Part shown: piece after piece, positions 1 to 7,025 of the stretch | How the letters are laid out: each line of letters starts with the position of its first letter | How positions within the stretch are numbered: the first letter of the stretch is position 1 | DNA from: WYZ-LMO2 sp038731605 | Lineage (GTDB): Archaea; Halobacteriota; Archaeoglobi; Archaeoglobales; Archaeoglobaceae | Assembly: GCA_038731605.1 (NCBI GenBank) | Contig: JAVYQP010000001.1 | Span: 310,001 to 374,000, forward strand | DNA: 64,000 bases | Reading direction: 5' to 3' | Notes under the pieces: generated by a model | The model's database searches: none | What the model saw: the letters and a program-made list of their open reading frames with translations, nothing else | What the model was told of the DNA's origin: nothing | Program-made: the position numbers and the translations under genes

Positions 1-179
1 GGATACTTGGGTTCCTTGCCATCACCATCTTCATACTTGCGCCGTTTTTCGGGCTGTTGAGCCTTCTTATAAATCTCGTGATCCTTATTCTATGGATCGT
101 CGGGATGGTCAAAGCCTACCAGGGGGAGATGTATAAGTTCCCGATCTTTGGCGACATTGCAGAAAACATGTTGAAGTAA
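1..179 (+). CDS. C-terminal end of a DUF4870-like small membrane protein (partial)
   Basis: The window opens inside this gene; the reading frame starts at base 3 and stops with TAA at 177-179. The visible 58 residues hold two hydrophobic segments separated by a short turn and end in a polar tail containing WIVGMVKAYQGEMYKFPIFG. A membrane pair followed by this 'KAYxGExYKFPIxG' tail is typical of the DUF4870/Tic20-like small membrane family. The function of that family is not established. The N-terminus lies outside the window, so length and start cannot be judged. Confidence 0.7.
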   Translation, partial: ILGFLAITIFILAPFFGLLSLLINLVILILWIVGMVKAYQGEMYKFPIFGDIAENMLK

Positions 180-198
180 AAATTCTCTCTTTTCTTTT

Positions 199-576
199 TT
201 AAACTCCAGCGGTTTCAAAATCCTTTTGAACTCTTTTCACGACTACAGGCGAAATTCGCAATTCTTGGAATTTGGCAATCTCTGATTTTAGCTGAGATGG
301 AACAGAAACTGCATTTATCTGGAAATCTCTGAACTTAGCGATCTCGGGTCTTCTGAATTCGACTGAAATCCTCTGCATTTCTCTACACCTAAGCGGTCTG
401 AAAGTTCTCTTTATCGAGTTTATACGGATCGTTCTAAAATCAGGAGTGTCAAAAGCGCAAGTCTCAAGGATTCTGAGCTTTAGCTTGCTCAACTTCCTTG
501 CTTCACTACCTTCGATTACAATGCTACTCTCCTCAACTCCTCCAGGCTTTTTGATCCTTCTCCTTAGCACTACCAT
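199..576 (-). CDS. hypothetical protein with repeated strand-like segments
   Basis: A basic protein of 125 residues that I do not recognise. Its ATG overlaps the stop of the upstream 322-residue gene by a few bases, so the two are probably co-translated. The C-terminal two thirds contain spaced, similar segments: DFRTIRINSI, MQRISVEF, KFRDFQINAV and KFQELRISPV. They look like an irregular repeat of about 15-20 residues with alternating hydrophobic and charged positions, as in beta-rich folds. No signal peptide, cysteine motif or known catalytic motif is visible. Whether it is a stable protein is supported only by the operon arrangement and the repeats. Confidence 0.5.
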   Translation of the reverse strand: MVVLRRRIKKPGGVEESSIVIEGSEARKLSKLKLRILETCAFDTPDFRTIRINSIKRTFRPLRCREMQRISVEFRRPEIAKFRDFQINAVSVPSQLKSEIAKFQELRISPVVVKRVQKDFETAGV

Positions 577-1538
577 CTCGCCAAGATCACCCCTCTGCTT
601 TTGTCTTTAGTGAAAACAAGTTCGTATTTTCCTAAGAACATTGGTGGCATTAAGATGTCCCAGAATTGAAAGACGTAAAGGTAATCTTTGGGTTGGTATT
701 CATTCCCGGATCTTCTAAACCTACTTACGACCATCCTTTCAAAGTCGTAGAGCTCGTTAAAATACAGTTCTCCGTATAGCTCCTTCGGATCTTCGAGTCT
801 ACTTGCGGAGATGAAATCGTAGTCGTCACTCCAATCAACTCTGTCGAGCATGTCCTCGCACATCTCTTGGTAGTTTTCAAACACGTCGGGAACGCTGTAT
901 TCTGCGACTAATTCGGGTTGTTCGGAGAATAGCCACCAGAAGTCTTCGTTTAGCTTACATATCAATCCACCCAACGTTTTTTCGTCTCCCGAGCTCGAAA
1001 CCCAAAAGTAGAAGCCGTCGGAGTCTTCCTTATGTATATTGAGAAGTGTTAAGTAGTCTGGATATGAGTAAAGACGATAGTTCTCCAGAAACTTGGATTT
1101 GGGTGGTCTCCAATACTCCGACCAGCCCAAGACCTTAGCGATTTCATTAAACGTTTCCGGGTCTCTTAGCGCTGGATAATGCTCTTCTAAGTAATTCTTT
1201 GTTATCTTTCTTGTGCTCCAAACAAAGAAAGTGTGCTTTGAACAACCAGCGGTAGTATTGGCCCCGATCTCTAAAAACTCTCTGATAAGCTCGAAGACGT
1301 CTTCCTCTTCCGATATTTCTCTTTCACCCATGGGCTCTCCGAAGACTTTTTCGGCAACCTCAACCGCCTTTTCGGCTACGTGACCTATGTGCAAAGCTTC
1401 ATCAGCCAGCTCGTTAGGATAAAAAAGGAAATCTAACTCGTAACCCAAGTAGTTTCCCAGATCTCGCAGTGGAACCAAATTGCTTCGAACAAACTCTTTC
1501 CAAGAGGAGGCTTTCCAATAATTTATTTCCTCCAGCAT
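570..1538 (-). CDS. hypothetical protein, 322 residues, acidic and aromatic-rich
   Basis: This is the first gene of a two-gene minus-strand unit. The product is acidic and unusually rich in Trp, Tyr and Phe, with blocks such as FWWLFSEQPEL and YLYVFQFWDILMPP. It has no predicted membrane segment, signal peptide or recognisable catalytic motif, and I cannot assign a family. Acidic aromatic-rich soluble proteins of this size occur in uncharacterised accessory or defence-type modules, but nothing here proves that role. It overlaps the next gene by seven bases. The 240 bases upstream are gene-free and contain short A/T runs. Confidence 0.55.
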   Translation of the reverse strand: MLEEINYWKASSWKEFVRSNLVPLRDLGNYLGYELDFLFYPNELADEALHIGHVAEKAVEVAEKVFGEPMGEREISEEEDVFELIREFLEIGANTTAGCSKHTFFVWSTRKITKNYLEEHYPALRDPETFNEIAKVLGWSEYWRPPKSKFLENYRLYSYPDYLTLLNIHKEDSDGFYFWVSSSGDEKTLGGLICKLNEDFWWLFSEQPELVAEYSVPDVFENYQEMCEDMLDRVDWSDDYDFISASRLEDPKELYGELYFNELYDFERMVVSRFRRSGNEYQPKDYLYVFQFWDILMPPMFLGKYELVFTKDKSRGVILARW

Positions 1539-1778
1539 ACTCCTACATCCCTCGGTTCCATAGGTTACTGGTCTTCGGAGCCCATACGACTTGGAAAGTA
1601 TATAGCTTTTGTTAACAAAATCATTTAAGTTTTGGAGCGCATCTAAGCCTAAACGCGACTTTTACAAGGCGCAAGAAATACGCAAAGTGGGCTGAAGACT
1701 TTCAACGCTGAATCAATCTTGGGCTTTGAGAGTATTTAAAAAAAGAAGTTGGGCATTGGAAGGCAGGGAGTTGAGAGT

Positions 1779-2504
1779 CTAACACCTTGCCAAATTCCTG
1801 TAGATTCTCCTTGCAACCATCAGCTCGTGTGGGAAGTCCACTTCTACCCATGGCAGTCCTTCTGTGGATACGTAAAACACTTCGTTCCCCAAATCGATCA
1901 TTCGCTGAATCGCATCCTCGTAGAAAACACCCGCACCCCTTTCTTCCATTACATCCTCACAGCATTGCTTTATGATCTCGAGATCTCTCGTCGGAATCTT
2001 TGCAATTCCTATGTATTCCCCGCTCGCCTCCCTTGGAGGAATTCTCTTGCTTATCTTCACCACTCTCGCCTCCTTGAGAATTACCTTCATTTCCTCCTCG
2101 CCCAAGGGCTTTTGATCGTCTATGACGAGGGTGAAGTTGTCCTCAGCGAGGTAAAGTTTTTTGAAGATCTCTGGATGGAAGAAGACGTCGGAGTTCAATA
2201 GATACACAGTCTCATTGAGATCTTTGATACCGAGATAAAAACTGTATATGTTGTTTGTCTCTCGATACACATAGTTGTGGACAAAAGAGAAATCGAAGTC
2301 AAAGCGGGTTTCCAAGAATTTGCGAAGCTTTCTCCCCTTGTGTCCAGTGACGATGACAAAACTCTTGACTCCAAAGCTTGAAAGGACTTCTATGGCGTGC
2401 TCTATTATTGTTTTCTCCCCTACTCTAAGCATGCACTTTGGGATCTCTGCGGTATGATGTCCCAATCTGCTACCCACGCCAGCGGCAAGAATAACAGCCC
2501 TCAT
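1779..2504 (-). CDS. CTP:inositol-1-phosphate cytidylyltransferase (IPCT-like nucleotidyltransferase)
   Basis: A 241-residue sugar-nucleotidyltransferase-fold protein. The N-terminal LAAGVGSRLG loop binds the nucleotide and PKCM carries the conserved catalytic lysine; LLNSDVFF matches the metal-binding aspartate region. The divergent neighbour 44 bases away is a CDP-alcohol phosphatidyltransferase, the other half of the di-myo-inositol-1,1'-phosphate (DIPP) pathway. On that context I call it the enzyme that makes CDP-inositol from inositol-1-phosphate and CTP. In several thermophiles these activities are fused in one polypeptide; here they are two divergent genes. A generic NDP-sugar pyrophosphorylase role cannot be excluded from sequence alone. 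Confidence 0.75.
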   Translation of the reverse strand: MRAVILAAGVGSRLGHHTAEIPKCMLRVGEKTIIEHAIEVLSSFGVKSFVIVTGHKGRKLRKFLETRFDFDFSFVHNYVYRETNNIYSFYLGIKDLNETVYLLNSDVFFHPEIFKKLYLAEDNFTLVIDDQKPLGEEEMKVILKEARVVKISKRIPPREASGEYIGIAKIPTRDLEIIKQCCEDVMEERGAGVFYEDAIQRMIDLGNEVFYVSTEGLPWVEVDFPHELMVARRIYRNLARC

Positions 2505-2548
2505 AGAAACACTTAAATTCCCAAATATTTAAGATTTTTTACTGGGAG

Positions 2549-3127
2549 GTGTTAAATATAAATTGGGAGTATATTTTGACAAATCTCGCCTACAGAAGGA
2601 TTTCCGTGCCAATAGCGGAGAAAATGAGCAAAAAGCGGGTCTCTCCGAATTTTATAACGATTTTAGCTTTTATAGTTGGTCTCTCATCTGCGGTTGTTTT
2701 GTTTTACAATCCGCTTGTATCAGTGACCCTCATTTTTATTTCGCAAATCTTAGACTGCGTCGACGGAGATCTTGCGAGGATAAGCGGTAGAGTCTCCGCC
2801 AAAGGGGCTTATTTGGACAGATTGTTCGATCGCTTCGTCGACTTTGCGTTGATCTTTGCAATCTCAGCCTACGCAGGGCTTTGGGTTGAAGGATTCTTTG
2901 CAGTCTTTGCAACCTTAATGGTTTCCCTCACAAGGCTCATGGCTGAAAAAGAGGGTATAGAGTGTAAGCTTGGAATCGCAGGCAGAGATACGAGAATTCT
3001 GATAATAATGCTCGGAATTCTTTTCAGTGGTTTTGATGGAATTGCTGTTGCGCTATACCTTCTCATAGCCCTTGGATTTTTCACGACAGCGCAAAGGATT
3101 GCGCATACCTTGAGGAATTTGGGATAG
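2549..3127 (+). CDS. CDP-inositol:inositol-1-phosphate transferase (DIPP phosphate synthase-like CDP-alcohol phosphatidyltransferase)
   Basis: A membrane enzyme of 192 residues. It carries the CDP-alcohol phosphatidyltransferase signature at about residues 69-98: DCVDGDLAR, then eight residues, G, and DRLFDRFVD, giving all the metal-binding aspartates. Several hydrophobic helices follow. Pairing with the divergent IPCT gene suggests it joins CDP-inositol and inositol-1-phosphate to give phosphorylated di-myo-inositol phosphate, a heat-stress solute. The GTG start at 2549 sits directly on a GGGAGGTG stretch and about 25 bases after an A/T-rich TATA-like block (2522-2532), so a leaderless transcript is likely; no better in-frame start lies just downstream. 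Confidence 0.75.
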   Translation: MLNINWEYILTNLAYRRISVPIAEKMSKKRVSPNFITILAFIVGLSSAVVLFYNPLVSVTLIFISQILDCVDGDLARISGRVSAKGAYLDRLFDRFVDFALIFAISAYAGLWVEGFFAVFATLMVSLTRLMAEKEGIECKLGIAGRDTRILIIMLGILFSGFDGIAVALYLLIALGFFTTAQRIAHTLRNLG

Positions 3128-3144
3128 AGTTTAAAAGCTCTGAT

Positions 3145-3535
3145 TCACAGAATTACTTTTTCCCAATCCAGTATGCGTTCCAAGCGTGCTTCATGTTCGC
3201 ACTTGAGCGATCCCATTGTCCAGCGTGTAAGCGGTCTTAACTCTGAATCCAGCGACGGGTCGAAATAAGCTTTCCTGTAGAGGAGTTTCCCTCTGCCATT
3301 TGAAGCTCTCTTCAAGAGCTCATGGAGCTCAGGGGTTCTTGAAGTGTCTGACCAGCCAATCCCCGCTGAAGACGATTACAGACTCACTGCCCAGCTCGGA
3401 GCGTTTGAGGAGCTCCTGAACACTCGATCTCTCGACTTCAATGCCCAGAGCACGTAGATGGTCAAATAACTTGTCGGTCGTCTTGTCATCGCCAACGATT
3501 CGGAACTCGAGCCTTTTGAGATACCCTCTCTTCAA
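3145..3535 (-). pseudogene. frameshifted hypothetical gene of about 128 residues
   Basis: Two minus-strand frames together read like one soluble protein. The first runs from a possible TTG at 3535 through RIVGDDKTTDKLFDHLRALG and FSGDWLVRHFKNP to a stop at 3329-3331. The second continues with ELHELLKRASNGRGKLLYRK to a TGA at 3145-3147. Removing one base from the four-base run at 3332-3335 joins them without a gap. The family is not recognised. The 5' end overlaps the start of the restriction endonuclease relic on the other strand by about 20 bases. It could be a true pseudogene or a one-base assembly error in a homopolymer. Confidence 0.45.
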
Positions 3536-4134
3536 AGAGAAACTTGAAACCTTAGAACTTCTGGGGAGAATATGGGATATTCTATACGTAGAAGGGGGCA
3601 CTCCTGACATCGGGAAAAGAAGAGAAATGGTTATTAGAATGCTACTGGAGAAAGAGTTTAACTTAGAGATCATCCAAGCCCCGCCAATGGAAAGAGAATA
3701 CGACTTTGAAGCGATCATAGGCGGAGAAAGACGACGTTACAGCGTCAAAACAACGGAGAAAGTAACTACTGTGAAGGTTGCTTGGAACGGATTTCCTTCC
3801 TTAGAACGAGCCAGAGCTTTTGAATTCAAGTACCCTATGCTGTATGTCGTGGGGGATAGGCTTTCGAAGAAAATCAGCGTATACGTATTCGACATCGAAG
3901 ACTTAAAATCTCTTAAAAAGGAAATCGGAGATGCGATGTGGAACGCCGAGGAGCGGGACTAATCCGAGAGGTTTTGGCATAGAAAGACGTGCGGTCGAAA
4001 AGTTGCTGGAAAAATCTAAAACAAAGGGTAACCACGTATCCAAAACATATTCGCCCATCGATATAACCAAAGCGGCGGAAGAGTATAAAAATGAATACTA
4101 TGAACTCTTAAAAAAGCTCGCTTTGAAATATTAG
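3516..4134 (+). pseudogene. ThaI-type type II restriction endonuclease, frameshifted
   Basis: The frame starting at TTG 3516 (MRYPLFKEKLETLELL) runs to a TAA at 3960-3962. The following frame continues as GTNPRGFGIERRAVEKLL and ends as KNEYYELLKKLALKY at TAG 4132-4134. Skipping one base near 3954 gives one protein of about 205 residues, the usual size for the ThaI family. Within it, EYDFEAIIGG followed by RRYSVKTTEK looks like the D...(E/S)xK nuclease core, and GTNPRG is a motif I associate with ThaI-family proteins (from memory). The tail-to-tail DNA methyltransferase, one base away, supports a restriction-modification pair. The frameshift implies inactivation unless it is an assembly error. 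Confidence 0.6.
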
Positions 4135-4135
4135 G

Positions 4136-5062
4136 CTAATCAAAGAACTCATTTAACTTTTTGACCGTTAGAAAACTCTTTACCCTTTTTTCCGCTATTT
4201 TAACGTAATCTTCCTCAATGTCTATGCCTATAAAGTGTCTTCCAAGCTTTAAAGCTGCTACACAAGTCGTGCCACTTCCAACGAACGGATCCAAGACAAC
4301 GTCTCCCTTAAACGTGTAAAGTTGGATGCACCTGTAAGGCAATTCTTCAGGAAACGGAGCAGGGTGGCCTACTTTGGTAGCTGACTCTGGTGGAAACCTC
4401 CATACGCTTTTTGTAAACTCTAAGAACTCTTCTCTGTTTATCGAATCTTCTTTGCCATTCTTCTCTCTCTTAAAAGTACCTTTCGACATGACTATTATGT
4501 ATTCATGCTGATCCCTTAAAATAGGGTTTGTAGCGGAACACCAACTGCCCCAAGCTGTGGAAGCTCCGCTTATCGCATCTCCTTTGTCCCAGATTATCTC
4601 TCCCCTAAAAAGGAAACCTATCTCCTCAAATCTCTGGATCAGGTATGCATGGAGTGGAATGTATGGTTTGCGACCCAGATTCGCAACGTTAAAACAAATC
4701 CTTCCACCCCACACCAAGACTCTGTAAACCTCCCTCATGACCTCTTCTATGAAATCGAGGTATTCTCCCAAGGTTAAGTCCTCATCATACTCTTTGCCAA
4801 CGTTGTAAGGAGGAGAAGTCACCATTAGGTGAACGCAGTTATTGGAAAGATTTTTTAAAACATCTCTGGCATCTCCTAAGATTATCTTATCTAAGAATTC
4901 ATCCGGAACAGGATTTTCTTTCAGATCTTCAGGACTCGCCCTCAAATCCCTCATTTCTTTATAGAGTTTACGAGCGTAGAATAAGCTTGAATCATGTCCA
5001 ACTCTTCCAGATGAGCCGAAACTGCTGGTTGCAGTTCTCTTTCGGTGCACCATTTCTGTCAC
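4136..5062 (-). CDS. site-specific DNA methyltransferase (beta class, probable N4-cytosine)
   Basis: A 308-residue modification enzyme. Motif IV, TSPPYNVGK, comes before motif I, DPFVGSGTT near residue 262, which is the beta-class order; SPPY is most common in N4-methylcytosine enzymes, although N6-adenine cannot be excluded. Other conserved blocks are NLGRKPY, WGSW and GHPAPFP, all matching a widespread archaeal methyltransferase type. It appears intact and converges on the frameshifted ThaI-like nuclease gene with one base between stops. The simplest reading is that it once protected the host from that nuclease (ThaI itself cuts CGCG, known for the family) and is now an orphan. The TTG/ATG start is uncertain by a few residues. 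Confidence 0.85.
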   Translation of the reverse strand: MTEMVHRKRTATSSFGSSGRVGHDSSLFYARKLYKEMRDLRASPEDLKENPVPDEFLDKIILGDARDVLKNLSNNCVHLMVTSPPYNVGKEYDEDLTLGEYLDFIEEVMREVYRVLVWGGRICFNVANLGRKPYIPLHAYLIQRFEEIGFLFRGEIIWDKGDAISGASTAWGSWCSATNPILRDQHEYIIVMSKGTFKREKNGKEDSINREEFLEFTKSVWRFPPESATKVGHPAPFPEELPYRCIQLYTFKGDVVLDPFVGSGTTCVAALKLGRHFIGIDIEEDYVKIAEKRVKSFLTVKKLNEFFD

Positions 5063-5250
5063 CCTCGTATTTTCATTGGCTCAATAGTCTTTTATAACTT
5101 TTTTTCTGTAGCTGGGTCCCTTTACTGGAGTGATGTCGTAGATAGCAGTTTTAAATATTTTTGACTCATAATTATGGTGGGAGAAGACTCCTACGTCCCT
5201 CAGAGATTGCCAGACATCGCTGCAATCTTAAACCTTCAGATGGGATATAA

Positions 5251-5262
5251 CACTTTTAAAAC
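5251..5262 (+). promoter_or_regulatory. TATA-like box for pyruvate kinase
   Basis: The stretch CACTTTTAAAAC is centred about 25 bases before the ATG at 5282, the spacing expected for an archaeal TATA box serving a leaderless transcript. A second A/T-rich block, TTTAAATATT at 5149-5159, lies about 20 bases before an alternative ATG at 5174. The two candidates imply two different protein starts; the downstream one fits pyruvate kinase family N-termini better. Confidence 0.4.
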
Positions 5263-5281
5263 CTCCTGCGATTCATCATCC

Positions 5282-6667
5282 ATGAAAACCAAACTCATAG
5301 CATCCCTTGGTCCATCTTCAAGCTCCGAAGAAGCGATAGCGTCGATGCTGAACGAAGGAGTCTCTGGTTTTAGGATAAATTTAGCCCATGGAAGCATCGA
5401 GAATTGGCTAAGATTGGTCGAAAAAATTAGGGAGGCTGAATCGAAGCTCGGCAAACTGGCATCGATTGTAGTCGACATCATAGGACCTTCTTTGAGACTC
5501 GGGGAATTTCCAGAGGCGCTTAGAGTTCCAGCTGGGTCGATCGTCGAGTTTTGTCTTTCCGATTACTGTCGGGAGAAATTGAGAGTCCCCTTTCCTCGGT
5601 CTGAGGTCTTTGGCAATGTATCCGCTGGGGACATAATGCTCTTGGACGATGGGAGGTCGAGGTTCAAAGTCGTCGGTGTGTCGGAGGAGTGCATTAAGGC
5701 AGAAGCTTTGACGAACTGCGAGTTAAAATCGAGAAAAAGCGTGGTATTTGAAGGAAAGTCGTTCGATTTGCCCTATCTGAACGCTGAAGACGCTGAAAAT
5801 CTCAAGATGCTTCGAAAATTCGTAGACTACGTGGGAGCGAGTTTGGTTAAAAGTCCTGAAGACATTGAAACGCTTCGGCGCTTTTTGAAAGATATTGGAT
5901 GCGATGCAATGATTATGGGCAAAATAGAAACAAGGGAGGCGATCGAAAATCTAAACAAAATCATCGACGCATCAGACGCAGTCTTAGTAGCTCGAGGTGA
6001 CTTGGGAATGAACTTTGGGTTGGAAGAGGTTCCGAGGTTGCAGAAGACCATAGTCGAGAGCTCCCTCAAAATTGGGAAACCCGTTGTGATTGCGACGCAG
6101 ATTCTTGAATCGATGATCAACAACCCAGTGCCCACGAGGGCGGAGGTTTCAGATGTAGCGAATGCGGTTATGGAAGGCGTTGATGCTTTAATGCTGACTG
6201 GAGAGACAGCGGTGGGCAAGTATCCAGTCGAGGCGGTTAGATGGTTGAAGAGAATTGTTGAGAGAACGGAAGCTTATCATATTCCGCTCGTTGACAGGGA
6301 GCAGATGGCAAAATCCCTGAAAAAGAGATACGCTAAGGGTGTCGTTGAGTTGGCGGAAGATCTAAACGGAGCACTCGCTATCTACTCGATGAAAGGAACT
6401 ACTGTTTTCTCAATCGCATCTCTGCGTCCGAGAATAAATTGCTACGTCGCAGTTCCCAAGGAGGAGGTTGCAAGAAAACTCCTGATACTTTGGGGGATAA
6501 ATCCGAAGGTTTTGAAAGCTGATGACTACATGGAAGGGCTGGAAAAACTTTATGCTTATCTTGTGAGCTCGGGTAGCGTGGCTGAGGGAAACGTGGTCGT
6601 GTTGACCTATGGGCTGAAGGACAGGGAGCAGATCGTGAAGATAAGGGTCATCGAGGATGCTGCGTGA
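5282..6667 (+). CDS. pyk: pyruvate kinase
   Basis: Converts phosphoenolpyruvate and ADP to pyruvate and ATP in the cytosol. The protein begins MKTKLIASLGPSS, the classic pyruvate kinase N-terminus, followed by a beta-barrel region. The active-site signature VMGKIETREAIENL-like block (MIMGKIETREAI) and ARGDLGMNFGLEEVP are present, as are ATQILESM, PTRAEVSDVANAV and LTGETAVGKYPVEAV. The C-terminal domain is complete. I chose the ATG at 5282 because it opens the conserved region and lies 25 bases after a TATA-like box; an in-frame ATG at 5174 would add 36 residues with no family match. tRNA-Gln follows by about 40 bases. Confidence 0.92.
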   Translation: MKTKLIASLGPSSSSEEAIASMLNEGVSGFRINLAHGSIENWLRLVEKIREAESKLGKLASIVVDIIGPSLRLGEFPEALRVPAGSIVEFCLSDYCREKLRVPFPRSEVFGNVSAGDIMLLDDGRSRFKVVGVSEECIKAEALTNCELKSRKSVVFEGKSFDLPYLNAEDAENLKMLRKFVDYVGASLVKSPEDIETLRRFLKDIGCDAMIMGKIETREAIENLNKIIDASDAVLVARGDLGMNFGLEEVPRLQKTIVESSLKIGKPVVIATQILESMINNPVPTRAEVSDVANAVMEGVDALMLTGETAVGKYPVEAVRWLKRIVERTEAYHIPLVDREQMAKSLKKRYAKGVVELAEDLNGALAIYSMKGTTVFSIASLRPRINCYVAVPKEEVARKLLILWGINPKVLKADDYMEGLEKLYAYLVSSGSVAEGNVVVLTYGLKDREQIVKIRVIEDAA

Positions 6668-6668
6668 T

Positions 6669-6694
6669 CAACCAAAACTTTGATAAATCTAAAC
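6669..6694 (+). promoter_or_regulatory. tRNA-Gln promoter block (shared with the second tRNA-Gln gene)
   Basis: The stretch containing ACCAAAACTTTGATAAATC lies just upstream of tRNA-Gln(UUG). The same 20-base core, reading AACC and then onward identically, is found in front of the minus-strand tRNA-Gln(CUG) gene at 58437-58463. TTGATAAAT at about 6680-6688 sits where an archaeal TATA box should be relative to the tRNA 5' end at 6710. Conservation in an otherwise diverged flank supports a functional promoter. Confidence 0.6.
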
Positions 6695-6709
6695 ATGAAC
6701 TTCTTTGGA

Positions 6710-6782
6710 AGCCCCGTGGGGTAGTGGTCAATCCTGCCGGCCTTTGGAGCCGGTGACGCCGGTTCGAATCCGGCCGGGGCTA
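6710..6782 (+). tRNA. tRNA-Gln (anticodon UUG)
   Basis: A 73-base cloverleaf. The acceptor stem pairs AGCCCCG (6710-6716) with CGGGGCT (6775-6781), with an A discriminator and no encoded CCA. The anticodon stem CCGGC/GCCGG encloses loop CTTTGGA, giving anticodon TTG. The T arm reads GCCGG TTCGAAT CCGGC. There is no intron. The body is nearly identical to the tRNA-Gln(CUG) at 58349-58421 except in the anticodon arm, so the two are probably ancient duplicates that split Gln codons between them. Confidence 0.95.
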
Positions 6783-7025
6783 TTCTTTTGCTTAACGAAC
6801 TTTTTTGCGTTGTTGCTTGACTCTCGATAAGAAGATCGGAAAATATCGCTGAGAACATCGAGGGAGAGGCTCAAGAATTTTAGAACCCAGTGATGTGGAA
6901 AGGCTAAAATCCCGATAACGGATTTAGGTCTGAAAATACACAGGATAGATCCAAAGACGAGCGACGTGGATCGGAGCGAATCTTCCTTTCACAATACAAA
7001 TAAATCAGGAGACCATCAAGAAAAA

